Assembly (NCBI GenBank): GCA_015680685.1 | Contig: MNCI01002736.1 | Span: forward strand, 216,611 to 280,610 | Direction of reading: 5' to 3' | DNA length: 64,000 nt | DNA from: Gnetum montanum | Taxonomy: Eukaryota; Streptophyta; Gnetopsida; Gnetales; Gnetaceae | Shown: positions 47,181 to 59,415 of the stretch, in pieces | How the letters are laid out: each line of letters opens with the position of its first letter | Position numbering within the stretch: position 1 is the first letter of the stretch | Program-made: the position numbers and the translations under genes | The notes under the pieces: generated by a model | What the model was told of the DNA's origin: nothing | Database searches by the model: none | Seen by the model: only the letters and a program-made list of their open reading frames with translations

Positions 47181-47979
47181 TGATGAGCTGCGATATCGCA
47201 TCCGTCCCTATGATATCGCAGATGCGATATCACAGCCCGTCGCAATGTCTATAAATAAGAGGTGACTTTCCTTATTTTAGGCATCTAGACTTAGACCCTT
47301 AGCCAAACTATAGTAGTTTTACCATTCTAGAGTTAGAATAATTTCCATGTGCCTGCAGTAGCAGTCTTAAAGTAAACGGATCTTTATTCAAGCAAATTGT
47401 ACCTAAGCACACATTTGTGTACGGCAATAAAGACGAACTTTCTGATAAACCTTGCAACATGTGGACTAAGCTAAATAGGATTTAATTATTGTTAAATGTT
47501 TAAATGCTTTTCTAGATAATTAAATCTCTCTCAACCCTTGACTCTCCTAGTTAAGTGCATTTAGTAGGAATGCTTTAAGCATGTTTGTAATGCTTGGCAA
47601 CCCAGTAACGAGTAGCGTTTGGTAATCCCAGCAGTGTTGCACTGGTTCAGGGTATGTGCGGCAAGTGGAAACGGATACTGGTGCTAGGACAATTAGAACT
47701 TAGTTAGTGAATAGTTAATGAAAGTTAGTCATTTAGTTCTCTTCATCTTTCCCTATTAGCATAGACATTAAAAAGATAAAAGATATAAAAATCACATACC
47801 TCAAGCTTACTTAACCATACAACCGTGACAATACAAGTAAGATTGGAAAGATAGCGATTGATTAATCTTAAGTGTTCCATTAAGGCACGTAAGCACTTAG
47901 TCCTTGGAGTTCAATTGGATCACGTGTGAGACGCTCATATTCGTATGGTTGAGTGTAGGGGTACCTCGCCACTCATCAA
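47181..47979 (+). repeat. 3' LTR of element C
   Basis: 799 bp with perfect 7-base terminal inverted repeats TGATGAG/CTCATCA. Three GATATC sites (47192, 47212, 47226), TATAAATA at 47250-47257. It carries about 20 more bases in U3 than the 5' LTR. Followed by ATAAC (47980-47984). Confidence 0.95.
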
Positions 47980-47984
47980 TAACT

Positions 47985-48400
47985 ATGATAAATGATCGAC
48001 AACTACGTTCTTGGTGGCCTTACGATCGATCATTGTTAGATCGTACTCTTGTAGGATTACCAGCCATTGTATAATATGAGGGCTTGCCATTGGCTTATTC
48101 ATGAGGAACCGAATGACACTATGATCTGTGTGTATGAATACTTTGTACCCCAATACATAGTACCTAAATTTTTCTAGTGCAAACACTACAACCATTAATT
48201 CTTTTTCTATAGTAGTGTAGTTAAGTTGTGCACTAGCTATACTTCTACTTGCACAGTGGATGTAATATAGATGTTTCTGGTCATCTAACTACATAAGTAC
48301 GGCTCCTAAGGCATAGTTGGATGCATCAGTCATGACATGGAATGGTTTGGACTAGTCAGGAGCTTGTAGAATGGGCGGTTCTACTAGCTTCTGCTTCAGA
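47985..48400 (-). pseudogene. Element D RNase H
   Basis: An open stretch at 48195-47985 carries VFALEKFRYYVLGYKVFIHTDHSVIR (shown here in part) and ends DHLS just before C. The HTDH motif keeps its Asp. The N-terminal part with the DASNYALGA motif is near 48330-48290. Confidence 0.9.
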
Positions 48401-49330
48401 CTTTGGAAAGCTAGTTCACATTCCTTGGTCTACTCGAAGGGTATATCCTTTTTCGTCAGCTCTACCAATGGTTTGGAAATCTTCGAAAAGTTCTCTATGA
48501 ATCTTCTATAGTAGCTAGTGTGTCCAAGGAATGAACGAATTTCCTTGAAAGTTTTCGGTTGATGAGTAATTCCTTGGATGACTTTGATTTTTAAGGGTCT
48601 ACCTCTATCCCTGCATGTGAAATTTTATGCCCAAGTACTATGCCTTCTTGGATCATCAAGTGGCTTTTTTGCCAATCACACCTTAGATTAGTTTCTACAC
48701 ATCTTTCCAGCACTTGCTCTAATTAGTCTAAGGCTTGATCAAAACTTGTCCCGTAGGTGGAGAAGTCATCTATAAAGACTTCCACACTATTTCCTATCTA
48801 CTGCTAGAATATGCTTAAAACTAAGCGTTGAAACATGGCAGGGGCATTGCACAAGCCAAATGACATTTTTTTGTATTCAAACGTTTCCCAAGGATTGGTG
48901 AACGTATTTTTGGCTTGGTCTTTTGGGGCTATTTGTATTTGGTTGTATCCGCTATAGCCATTCATAAAACTATAATAGCGATGGCCTGCGATTGTGTCCA
49001 ATACTTTGTCAACAAATGGCAATGGAAAGTGATCCTTGAATGTTGCCATGTTTAGCAGCCTAAAATCTATACACATCCTCCATTTGCCTCTCTTTTTAGG
49101 CATGATTACCAAGGGGCTAACCCATTCGCTATCAACAATGGGGTATATGAACCCAGCCTTTAGAAGCTGTTCAATTTCTTCTTTTACTACTTACTTCAAC
49201 TTTGGGTTCAATCACCTCTGTGGTTATTTTCGAGACTTCATGGAGGAGTCAGTGTAAATCCTATACTGGCATATCCTAGGATCTATTCCCATTAATTCTA
49301 GATATGACCAAGCAAAGGCCTTTGACCATT
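48401..49330 (-). pseudogene. Element D reverse transcriptase
   Basis: An open piece (49112-48804) spans VIMPKKRGKWRMCIDFRLLN, FKDHFPLPFVDKVLDTIAGH, YNQIQIAPKDQ and FGLCNAPAMFQ. The catalytic motif reads FIDDF at 48776-48762 where C and B have FMDDF. Downstream, the connection GHTxYY is near 48520. Several stops follow. RT would copy the element RNA into cDNA. Confidence 0.92.
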
Positions 49331-49745
49331 TTTTTATTACCTTAAGAAAATTCTCTTTTTGTTATGGAGCAAGTCTTGCGTTGATGATTACTAATTTTCC
49401 ATTCTTAAGGAACATGTATTCCATACCGATGGGTAATGGTTTTAGCTCTAGGGGCTCTTGTTTAAACTTTTTAGGAATTTCCAACTTTCCCCAGTTGATG
49501 TTTTCTAAGTTAGGACTGGGAAGTTGGTGGTGGACTTGCTCTAATGCATCAATGCTATCTATGTAAGCGCAAGTCAAACCCTTAGTTAGTTCCATGCATA
49601 GAAGTGAGCTGCTTTCTTGATCAGCTATTAGCCATTGGGTGTCTTCTTGTCGTGTGGCTGCTACAGATAGGCACCTTTATATGTTGATCATTTGTGCACA
49701 TTGATTGCATGCAGGAAATGTTAAACTTTGCACAACCCATAATCT
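49331..49745 (-). pseudogene. Element D protease-RT linker
   Basis: Open from 49595 to 49362, with GLTCAYIDSIDALEQVHHQL and NLENINWGKLEIPKKFK. The same linker occurs in C and B. Function unknown. Confidence 0.8.
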
Positions 49746-50381
49746 CTACACGCAGTTACACCCTGTGTCACTGTATGAGATGCATGGAACCTTCTTCTTC
49801 TCGATCTTTCCAAAAGTGTTTTCCTTAGATATTTCTAGGGAAAGATCATGGATACCTAGGCGTGCATCGATAGTGCTTAGCCATGCCCTTCCCATTATGA
49901 TTGGGAAGTTCCCCTTACTATTGTTTACTTGGATCACTAGGAAGTCAGCTGAATATGACCATCCACAAATAGTACTAACAATGTCCTCCACTAATCCCAA
50001 TGGAACAGTGATGGATTGGTCAGCCAACTCTAAACAGATGTTGCTCTTTTTTAATGGAGGTAGGTTCCAGGCCTTATACATTTCTTGGGATATTAGGTTG
50101 ACACCATAACCTAAATCCAAAAGAGCTTTACATGGCTCATTCCTAGCAATTTGTAGATATATTAGGGGACTCCCAGGATCAGAGAATTTCCTAGGAATGT
50201 GGCCATCTTTGATCCAATCAGTAACAACATGTGTTAACATGACCGTCTGCATTGAATGTGGTGTCAAGTTCGAAGGGGGCTCTGAAGCTTTAGTTGATAA
50301 AGAGGCATCGAAAGACTCAGTCGCTTGGGGTTGCAAAGGCTTGGTTGGACTATTGGTTCTGAAGAAAGATCTTTTTTTCAT
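49746..50381 (-). pseudogene. Element D protease region (211-residue open frame)
   Basis: The longest intact pol segment of D. The active-site strand reads KALLDLGYGVNLIS, so the Ser/Thr of the retropepsin D-S/T-G triad is Leu, and Asp and Gly are kept. SIIxGRAW-type hallmark FPIIMGRAWLSTIDARLGI follows, then a Lys-rich tail ending CNCV. The open frame with a disabled active site suggests decay by point mutation without stops here. Confidence 0.9.
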
Positions 50382-52768
50382 ATGGTTTTTAGATCCAACA
50401 CTAGGTTGAGGATTAACAGCCCTTGTGGCATTGCATTGCTATGGCTGAGCAGGGAGTTCGCCTTGCATTGCTGGAGCAGGTGGTAATGGAGCTATTGGTG
50501 AGAGAGATGCGGTCAGATTGGAAGGATGGTACACTTGTGGAATGTCACCCCTAGGAGAGGGAGTCCTATAGTACTCATAGGCTTGGTAGTGAATTTGGGG
50601 AGTAACATGACCAACAGAGTCACGTGGAGAGATTGGATGCTACACGTAATATCCATATGGATCAGGTTGTCGTTAAGGATATTGTTGCGTTGGTGGTGGC
50701 ATTCCCCATGATTGTGGGTGTTGGCACTATTGATGTTGCTTAATTGGTTGTGGTGGAGTTCCACTTGGATAATATGTTAAAGGTTGGTGGAACTACCTTG
50801 GGGATAAGGTAACTACTGAGATGTTTGCTGTTTATTTAAACGTAGATTAAGTGCATACACCCCAGACTCCTGTAGATGTGAGATCACAGGGCAACATCCC
50901 TTAGTATGATCATATTGGCATATCTCACATCCATTATCATCATCTATATTTGAGTCCACAAGTTCTTCAATAATAGCAAATTTACCCTTACCCTTGTTAC
51001 ATGCATTTTCTACTTCTCTCTTTTTCCTTTTGTCATGATCACTACCTCGCTCTCTAGACTCCTCTACTACTTTAAGCACAGTTTGAAATCTACTATCCAG
51101 GGAGTCCCACATTTGGTCTACCTTTTATAGATACTTTTGAAGCTAACTTTTGGATAGGCAATGTTTTCCTATTCACCATCTCTTCGAGTGGTGACTCTTC
51201 CTCATCCTCACAAAATCTTACTTCCTTCTTTCGGAGGGAAGGATCTCAGTTATGTTCCTCCGCACTCTCTCTTTTTTGTTGCTCACCTTCTTCCTTAGGT
51301 ACTTTCTCTAGTAGCCTATGAATTTGATGGGACCTAAGCTTAGATAACCTCCCTTGGGCATAATTCCCAAGGGTTCTTCTCATTTCATGCCTAAGCCCAT
51401 CTACGAGATGGCACAGTTGATCCCGCTGCAAATAACCATGGCCAGGACAATGATGTAGAAGTGCATAATAGTGGCCCATGGTAGCATCCAAGGGTTCATG
51501 ACTTTTCTATTTGCATCCTTGGATTTGATTTCGTAGGTTAGATACCCAAGAGTACGTTTGGTACTTATCGTTGAACAATTCTAACATAGTACTCCACCTA
51601 TGAATGGATTCTAATTCTAAGGACCAGTACCAGCTTTCAACTTCTTTTATTAATGTCTTTGGGAACAACTTAAGTTTTTGCCATTTTTTTCTATGTTTTA
51701 CAAGGCACATGCATCGTGAAATGCTTGTAAGTGATTTTGAGGATCAGCGTTATATCCCCCTTCAAATCGTGGAATGTTATTCATGTCTAACCTCTTGATC
51801 CTACTATCTTTTTGGTGCCTTGTTGGAACTCTCACAGCCTTAGTTATATCTAGCATGCTTCGTGTAGTAACTATGGGTTCATCATGATCATCTCGTTTGT
51901 AGCATCTATGGTGCCTACGTGGTTTCCTACTCTCCCTTCTTCTATGGTGTGATTCCCTAGAGTGCCCTCGTCCTCTGTCTTGGTTGTCTTGTCTGTGACT
52001 TCCACTTTATTTGCCCTTATCCTCACGATCTATTTCTCTATGGATACATTCGGACACGGAAGGAGAGGGTGAAGGAGATGATGAAGGTGAAGAAGAAGGA
52101 GAACCGCCCCCATGACAATGTCTACTACCTTCTCTTCAGTGGTCTCTGCCTCAATTGTGATTGCGATTAGAATGCCCACCTTTGTCATGTGTCTTTGTTC
52201 CTTTTTTAGACACTTTGTGTTCATTGGTATTAGCACCTGGGTTGCGAATAGTAGAATAAAGGTTTTGATATACAACCCCTTGGCCAAAGTCAAGGGGAGG
52301 AACATCGTTATGTGGGTCACTACCTAAGGTAGGTTCATCACCCTCAATTTCGCTTAAAACGTGGGGGGCAGCCTTAGACCATTTTCCCTTCAAGGATTCA
52401 TGGTGTCTCTCCTATTGAAAATCCCTTTGATGTTGCACTTCTGTGAGATGATAGTCTCTCGAATCATATTCTTGCGCAATGTACTCAGCATGTAAGTGTT
52501 GCATGCCTATTCGCGTGAGAGCACGAAGAGGCATACTTGGAACTGAACGGTTGGGAGGTAACACTATGTTACCTTCCAAGTCACACCAACGCAGTTGTTC
52601 GTCTTGATGGAGAATAAAGGTGAAGTTGGGTACATATTCATCGAGATGAACATATACCACACGAAACTGTTGAGAAATTGGCGGATCAACGTCATGTGTA
52701 TCTTGCTACCGATTGCTTCTTGTGTTAGTCCTAGGTGCTGAAGTGCTTTTGTGTGAAGAAGAAGACAT
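50382..52768 (-). pseudogene. Element D gag
   Basis: Start ATG at 52768 (MSSSSHKS). VVYVHLDEYVPNFTFILHQD is open at 52660-52412, followed by KGTKTHDKGGHSNRNHN and a Ser/Arg/His-rich region near 52100-51900. LDMNNIPRFEGGYNADPQNH is near 51790-51735. The gag core WSTMLELFNDKYQTYSWV is in 51710-51507. A Lys/Arg-rich stretch near 51050 precedes the zinc knuckle CEICQYDHTKGCC (near 50935-50895), with all four ligands. A Pro/Gln/Tyr-rich tail ends it. This is the most complete gag here, but with frameshifts. Confidence 0.92.
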
Positions 52769-52881
52769 TTTGTCTTGTTCAGTGTGCAATGTATTATTAT
52801 CTTTTTCTTAATCAACCCTAAGGATTTGTTCCAATGATGTAAATGATTTCCTAAGTTCTACATAGCATATAAACAACTAAG

Positions 52882-52899
52882 TCCTCAACAACGATGTTA
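52882..52899 (-). promoter_or_regulatory. Primer-binding site of element D (tRNA-Asp type)
   Basis: Minus strand TAACATCGTTGTTGAGGA, 11 of 18 matches to the tRNA-Asp 3' complement; all seven differences are transitions. Confidence 0.75.
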
Positions 52900-52900
52900 A

Positions 52901-53719
52901 TGATGAGCTGCAAGGTACCCCTATGCTCAACCATATGAATATGAGCATTTCATGCATGATTTATTCAAATTCCAAGGACTAAGTGCCTATGCACCTTTGT
53001 GGAACAATAACGGGTTGGTTAATCATTGTCTTCCCAAACTTACTTGTATGTCATGGTTGGATGGTTAAGTAAGCTTGAGGCATATGATTTTTATGGCTTT
53101 TATGGGTTTTATATCCTGCACTAATAACGAGGGGAGAGAGAAATAACCAAGTAACTAATCTAATTTAACTATTCATTAACTAATTTCTAAGTACTCATAA
53201 CACTAGTATCTATTCCCACTCATCGTACACATCCTGAACCAGTGCAACACATCCTGAACCAAACTCTAATCGTTATCGGGTTACCAAGTGTTACACGCAT
53301 GCTTCAAGCGGGCGTACTGAGTGTATTTAACTAAGAGAGTTGTAAGGTGAGAGAGATCATTAATTAACTAGGAAAGCATTAAATAATAATTAACACTAAT
53401 TAATCTATTCTGTATGTTGCAAGGTTTATCATAAAGTTCGTCTTTATTGCCGTACACAAAGTGTGCTCAGGTACACAATGCTTGAATAAAGATCTGTCCA
53501 CTCTATGACTCCTACTACAAGCATGCATAAATAATTCTAACTCTAGAGGGAAAAAATGACAAGAATTTGGCTAAGGGACTAACTTCTAATTTTTGAAACC
53601 AAGGGTGCTGCCTCTTATTTATAGGCAATGAGATAGGTCGTGATATCGGGTATCTGACATCACATGGCTGATCCGATATCGCGGACACGATATTACGTAT
53701 GTGATATTGTGGTTCATCA
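52901..53719 (-). repeat. 5' LTR of element D
   Basis: TGATGAGCTGCAAGG to GTGGTTCATCA, 819 bp. TATA on the minus strand at 53616-53623; GATATC-like dyads near 53640-53710. A 20-base tandem duplication (ACACATCCTGAACC, near 53227 and 53247) is absent from the 3' LTR. Confidence 0.9.
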
Positions 53720-54174
53720 CTAGGATTACCAAGCATTAGATATATGCTTGAAGTGGTCGTACTTATGTTTACTATTTAATCTTTATTACTTACTTAATTA
53801 ATTACTGAAAACATTAAATAAAATTGCATGAATATTAAATGCTTAAAGAAAATAATTAGTCTAATCCAAGTGTTGCAATGTTTGATTAGAAAGCTCATCT
53901 TTATTGCTTCACACATTGAAGTGCTCAAATACAATAGTGCTTGAATAAAGATTTGTACACTCTTTGACTTATACTATGGGCACTCAAAAAATATTCTAAC
54001 TTTTGAGTGGGAGGACTGCTAGAGCTTTGCTACAACTATGAGACTTATGTCATAAATGTAGAGGGTAGGTACACATTTAGAGGAAAAATAGGATCCCCAT
54101 CAATAGGTACACATGGATCAAGCCCTGCATTGATGGAATCACGTCAATGAGATCCCATCGATGGAGTAGCATCA
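53720..54174 (-). repeat. LTR G, right part (minus strand)
   Basis: Continues the LTR cut at 31525: ATTACCAAGC, ATATATGCTTGAAGTGGTCGTAC, and AATAAAGAT blocks match the inverted B and C LTRs. U3 instead has ATCGATGG and ATCAATG words like the 59-kb LTR. The outer end is near AGTAGCATCA (54174), tentatively. Confidence 0.6.
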
Positions 54175-56300
54175 ACAACATCTAATCGACATAGTCAAAC
54201 CCTGACTAATCACATGTGCAAGAAGGGTATTATGTGATCAAACACATGACAAGACCCTACATACCCATAGAGGCACAAGTGTAGAGAGATGCTACTACTA
54301 AGACCAAACATATGCGCAATAAGGAAAAACTGATTAACTCTCCTATTGTCTTGGAAGAACTTGATGGCCATGCATTTGTAGTAGAGAAACTCCATTAGGA
54401 TCATGAAGTCCATTTCCAAATGCCTATTATTCATCTAGAAGAACCTATCAATGTTTAGTTACATTCAACCTTAGGAAAGACACTAAGAAGAGAAGCAACA
54501 GACTCTAAGTGTAAACAGGACTCAAGGCTAAAAGCTTTTGCTGGATCACAAAGGGAAGAATACCAAAGTCATAGAAGGAGAACTAACTAGCATCATTCTC
54601 CCACTGCTTCATATTTATCCCCATGATCATTAGTGGACTCTAATCTAAAAAAATACAAGTATAGATATCATGAAAAGGAGAGACATCAAACTCATGATCA
54701 ACATGATTATCTTCCAAGACATTCTAATGAGGAAGATGACAAACATGAACCATGAAGAAGTAGGGATAAATGTGCACAAAGAAAGAGGTATGAGTACTAA
54801 AGGGGGCAACACTACAACAAAGCATGCAAACCCAATTATCATGAAGAACCTATGATGGCTACTCGTAGCATGATAAACATAAGAGAAGTTTTCTACATAC
54901 CAGCAGTCATGTAAGGAATAGTTGCATTAAGTGGCTAGACATGAACAACATGTCAAGATTTGAGGGTGGATACAATGCAAATTTGCAACACCACCTTTAA
55001 CCATTCCATGATGCCTACATCCTACAAAATATAGAGAGTGACTGGTAGAAACTTAAGCTATTCCCTTGGACACTTATTAAAGAGGCAGAATACTGGTATA
55101 GATCATTGGAATCTGAATCAATCAGAAGATGGAGTACCATGCTTGAACTTTTAATGATAAATATCAAACCTATTCTTGAGTGTCAAACTTAAGGAAATAG
55201 ATCCAGGGCTAGAAGCTAGGGACCCATGCATCCCTTGATGTGGCAATGGGTAGATACTATTTGCTTCTACATAGGTGCCTAGGCCATGAATTTTCCCAAA
55301 GGGAGCAACATAGGCACATTATTGATGGGCTGAGGAACAAAACCAAGAAAACCCTTAGGGTTTATGCCCAAGGTAGACTAACTAAAATGACTATCCATTG
55401 AATTTAGATACTCATTGACCAAGTGGCAAAGGAAGAGAGTGAATTGAAGAAGAGAGAATCAACTAAAGAGTATAATAGAGATCCATTTATCCAGAAGAGA
55501 GAGGTAAGAATATGTGATCAATAGGAAGAAGAAACCTTGAAAGAGGTGATACAAAAGAAGACACTACCTATTCAAAAATCTATTACTAATATAGCAACCA
55601 AGGTAGAAAAGATGTGGGATTTGGTGGATGAAAAATTCGTAACAGCTTTGAAAGTTATCAAAGAAAGAATTGAGCAAGCCTTTAGCAAAGGCAAAGAGAA
55701 AAAGAAGAAAAGAGACTTTGGACAAAAAAGAAAAAGTAGATTCGATGGTAGAATGTTTTGATATAAGCTCAAAGGATGAGAAAGGGTGTACAGTGTGCTA
55801 ATATGAACATCCAAAAGGGTGTTGCCTTGTAATGACACATTTTCAAGAAATAGGGTCATATGCACTTCATCCAAGATTCATCAAAAAGAAAATGTCAAAA
55901 ATGGTTACCTTACCATCAAGGTAACTACTAGTAGACCTTCCAACAACCTACTACCCCAATGGAGCTTATCCACAACCACAAGAGTAGTACCATCAACGGT
56001 GGCAGAAATCACAATCATGGGTAATGCCACCACCAAGACAATACCCATATTAGCAACCAAATCCTTATGGATACTATGTTTAGCATCCGATCTCTCTAGG
56101 AAATGCAATAGTTTAGACTCCTCAATACTATCCAGAAAAATACCATAGACTTACACCTCCAAGAATGCATTTTAGTCCATACATGCATTAACATGCAGCT
56201 GGTTCATTGAGTCAACCTTCTAACCCTTTACCACTTATGCCACCACCTATCATGTAGGGGAAACTACCATCACAATCATAGCAAAAGAATGCTACAAGGG
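54175..56300 (+). pseudogene. Gag of RT-less unit 1 (possibly element F)
   Basis: A Lys/Arg/His/Asp-rich stretch at 54640-54850 precedes ATRSMINI near 54858. The gag core starts at LDMNNMSRFEGGYNANLQHH (about 54938-54997). Core words near 55080-55170 include YWYRSLESESIRRWSTML. A Lys-rich segment (55537-55761) is followed by the zinc knuckle near 55785 (C-T-V-C then a stop, YEHPKGCC). The Pro/Gln/Tyr-rich tail has YYPNGAYPQPQE near 55945. Many stops. The first 250 bases after LTR G are not recognisable. Confidence 0.8.
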
Positions 56301-56941
56301 TAGAAAATGTACAAATAGAGGATCATACCAACAATACTAAGGAAAAATCTAAAAAAACACCCTTTCTTTATGACAAGTCCAAAGAAGGCTAGTAAAATTA
56401 GGACTTCATTAAGACAAGTTTCTCTTATGATAGATCCTCCTACCAATACCATGCTTCTATAAAAACTAAATCAAGAACTTAAAACTATCATGCTAATAGA
56501 TATAGTATTAGATTGGATTAAGGTAGGGACACCTCCTAGGAAAAGAATGGATCCAGAAATTCCTTTGATTTATTTACGAGTAGCTAGAAATTCACCATGC
56601 AAGGCTCTCCTAGACTCAGGTTCTGGAGTAAATATGATATCTTAAGAAACTTATACAGCATGGAACCTATTGTCCTTAAATAAGTACAACATAAGATTAG
56701 ATCTTGTAAATAAATTTGTCACCATTTCTTTGGGACATATAGAAGATGTATTGACCACTATCAATGGATGATCCTATCTAACAAACTTCCTAGTAATTGA
56801 CTTGAAGAATAATGATAAGGAATTTCCTATCATAAATGGGAAGAGCATGGCTTAGAACAATAGATGCTAAGTTAGGGATGAGAAATTTATCTATGGAATT
56901 TTCTAAGGAAGACATGCAAGGAGCCATACACATGCAGAGAA
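56301..56941 (+). pseudogene. Protease region of RT-less unit 1
   Basis: CKALLDSGSGVNMIS carries an intact D-S-G triad at 56613-56621. WNLLSLNKYNIRLDLV follows, and the FPII-NG-(R/K)-A/S hallmark near 56822 is frameshifted by one base. The sequence then enters the 310-bp tandem repeats instead of RT. Confidence 0.8.
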
Positions 56942-57870
56942 TTTCATGCTTTACTGATGATAAAAAGGGTGTAGTTGGGAACCAAGACTTCAAAATACAA
57001 ACATAATCCTTACACTAGCCCATAACAAATGTGAAAAACAAGAGTGTGTATGAAACGAAACATGGGCCACTAAATCAAAAAACACCCAATGGTAAAAAAT
57101 TGAGAACTTAAAATTGTCTAAAACATGCATGAAAGCTTCTAACCCACATATTAACTCCTATTCTAAGAAAATGACCTTAACTAAGAGCTCACAAATGAAA
57201 ACATTAAATCCTAATCATACACCAACAAACAGAGGAAATAAAGACTTAAAGTTTCCATGCATTACTGATGATAACAAAGGGTGCAATTGTGGACCAAAAC
57301 TTCAAAATACTAACACAATCCTTACATTGACCCACAAAAAATGTGAGAAACAAGTGTGTGTACAACAAGAAACATGGGCCACTAAACCAAAACACACCTA
57401 GTGGTACAAAATTAAGAACCTAAAATTATCTAAAACATGCATGGAAACTTTTGACCCACTTATTAACTCCTATTCTAAGAAAATGACCTCAACTAAGAGC
57501 TCACAAATGAAAATATTAAATCCTAATTATACACCAAAAGATAGAGGAAATAAAGACTTAAAGTTTCCATGCATTATTGATGATAACAAAGGGTGAATTT
57601 GTGGACCAAAACTTTAAAATACCAACACAATCCAAAGAAACAAGTGTGTGTACAAGAAGAAACATGGATCACTAAACCAAAAGACACCTAGTGGTCAAAA
57701 AATGAGAACTTAAAAATTGTCTAAAACATGCATGGAAACTTTTCACCCACTTATTAACTCCTATTCTAAGAAAATAGCCTTCACTAAGAGCTCACAAACA
57801 AAAATATTAAATCCTAATCATACACCAGTAGATAGAGGAAATAAAGACTTAAATTTTAAATTTGAGAATA
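56942..57870 (+). repeat. Three tandem ~310-bp repeats downstream of protease
   Basis: Unit starts near 56942, 57252 and 57563. Each includes TTTCCATGCATTACTGATGA, a segment encoding CITDDNKGCNCGPK (equivalent to the CISYSDTGCNC end of the protease in D), ACACCTAGTGG and CTATTCTAAGAAAATGACC. Divergence is modest, with the third copy slightly shortened at both ends. A 95-residue open frame (57114-57401) crosses the unit 1-2 junction. H has a single copy at about 62640-62940. Confidence 0.9.
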
Positions 57871-59400
57871 AAAAAGTATAGTTGGACCTTTTGAAATGAG
57901 AAGATCATCTAGTCTAATGAGATATATGTCCTCACAAGATCAAAGTTTGATTACCACCAAGATCACATGGGACGATAACCGAAAAACTAAGTTACTAAGG
58001 ATGGTAAGTGAAAAACCTAGAGTGTATGATCTAGGAGATCTAGGGTCCATTTTTCAAACACTTGCCCATGAGTTAAGTCATGGGAGAGATACCTTATCTT
58101 TATCTAGGAATTAATAAGTGCTTTTCAATTTTTTGTTTTACAATTCATTTTTATTTATAATTTCATGTTATACCTTTTCATATTTCTTACCAATTTTCAC
58201 ATTGTTTGATATCTTTTCATTCTTTCATATTCTTTTAATTCTTAATTCCTTTTCCATTCTTTGAAATTTTTACATTCTTTTTATACTTTTTCTATTCTTG
58301 TTATTTTTGCAATTTTTACTATCTTTTACAATTTTTCTATACTTTGCCATTATTTATTTTCTTTCTTGTACAAATTTTAGTTAACCTTCTAAAAAACACA
58401 CCAAATAAAGCAAGATGTAGTTCCAATAAGGTGAATATTTCTTTGTATTATCAAATCATAATGGATTTATTACCTATATAGTGAGACCACAACATCCATC
58501 GATCTATTTCAATAATAATTTTTTTACCATGGTCATAATGATATTCTTCTCATAATAAAACTAAGAAAAAACTAGTGATCATTATGTCTAAACAGAAGGA
58601 TGAAGAACCAAGAGGAAATGCAAAAGGTGTGACATCAAGGGGATTTGTGCATTCTTTTGGATCATTGTTGTGAGTTCTATCTTATTGCTAAGGATGTATT
58701 ATATCCTTGTAGATTTAACGAAGAATGGGAGTAAGAGTACAATGAGTGTTGCCTTACCATGTCACTAAAAAGACATGTTACCACTGCTTGAAGTTAATTC
58801 TCTAGTAAGGTTCACACAGTCAAAAATAATATCCATGCATAAAATAAATTTCTGGGGACTCCACTAGAAAGATATGTTACCCATGCTTGAAGGTAGGTGG
58901 CTTCTCAGGAATCTAAAATAAATAAATAAAAAGTGCAATGAATAAAATCCTCCCTTGGATAGTACTCTAAGTGGTAATACTCCTTGCAATAGTGGTAATT
59001 TTATGGTCATGAATCTTAAGGATGAAATAATGCAATGTCACTGAAATATTGTTTGGACTTGGTTTGAATCTCAAAAGGAAGGGCTAATGATTACTTTAAT
59101 CATCAATTACACACAAGGATTCATTATGCCTATGGTAAGATACCTCATGTCCTAATTTCAACAATCCCTTCTATAGTTCATTCCACCTCACCATATAGTT
59201 AATCATAACTCTATGGTTTTGTGTAACATCGTGTTATCTCCCCAATTTGACGATACTAACATGTGTGTTTTGCTAAATAGGTATGTCTTACATTCAACTC
59301 CTTGAGTACCTAAGGACAGTTTTAGAAGTACCACAAGTATGTCAATGAATAATCCCATACCTTCCCAATTTTGTAAAGGAACTTAAGGATGAGTTTTCAT
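57871..59400 (+). other. 3' non-coding region of RT-less unit 1
   Basis: Begins with the remnant of the pol end, then the internal purine motif TAAGTCATGGGAGAGAT at 58074-58090. A T-rich stretch follows, then words shared with C such as GGTGTGACATCAAGGGGATTT near 58627. RT, RNase H and integrase are absent between the protease repeats and this region. No gene found. Confidence 0.7.
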
Positions 59401-59415
59401 TTAGTCATGGGGGTA
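59401..59415 (+). promoter_or_regulatory. Terminal polypurine tract of RT-less unit 1
   Basis: TTAGTCATGGGGGTA directly before LTR start TGATGAAGC. Confidence 0.8.

Larger units (their letters stand above)
35683..47979 (+). mobile_element. Element C: complete Athila/Tat-like Ty3 retrotransposon, split by J
   Basis: Plus-strand element with both LTRs, PBS, gag, PR, RT, RH, IN, internal purine motif and PPT, inserted in D's RNase H-integrase junction. Without J it is about 9.3 kb, some 0.56 kb shorter than D because of a gag deletion. Its two LTRs differ at roughly 50 of about 620 positions by hand alignment, mostly transitions, so the insertion is old. Confidence 0.95.
31526..53719 (-). mobile_element. 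Element D: complete Athila/Tat-like Ty3 retrotransposon, split by C
   Basis: Minus-strand LTR retrotransposon with both LTRs, PBS, gag, PR, RT, RH, IN, internal purine motif and terminal PPT. Removing element C and one copy of its duplication leaves about 9.9 kb. D sits inside LTR G. The right flank is CTAGG and the left flank TTGGG, readable as a 5-bp duplication with two transitions; the B LTR has CCTAGG at the matching point. Domains are recognisable but carry stops and frameshifts. Confidence 0.9.

Noticed and set aside
49705-50109. 134-residue plus-strand frame
   Set aside because: Shadow of element D's protease on the minus strand.
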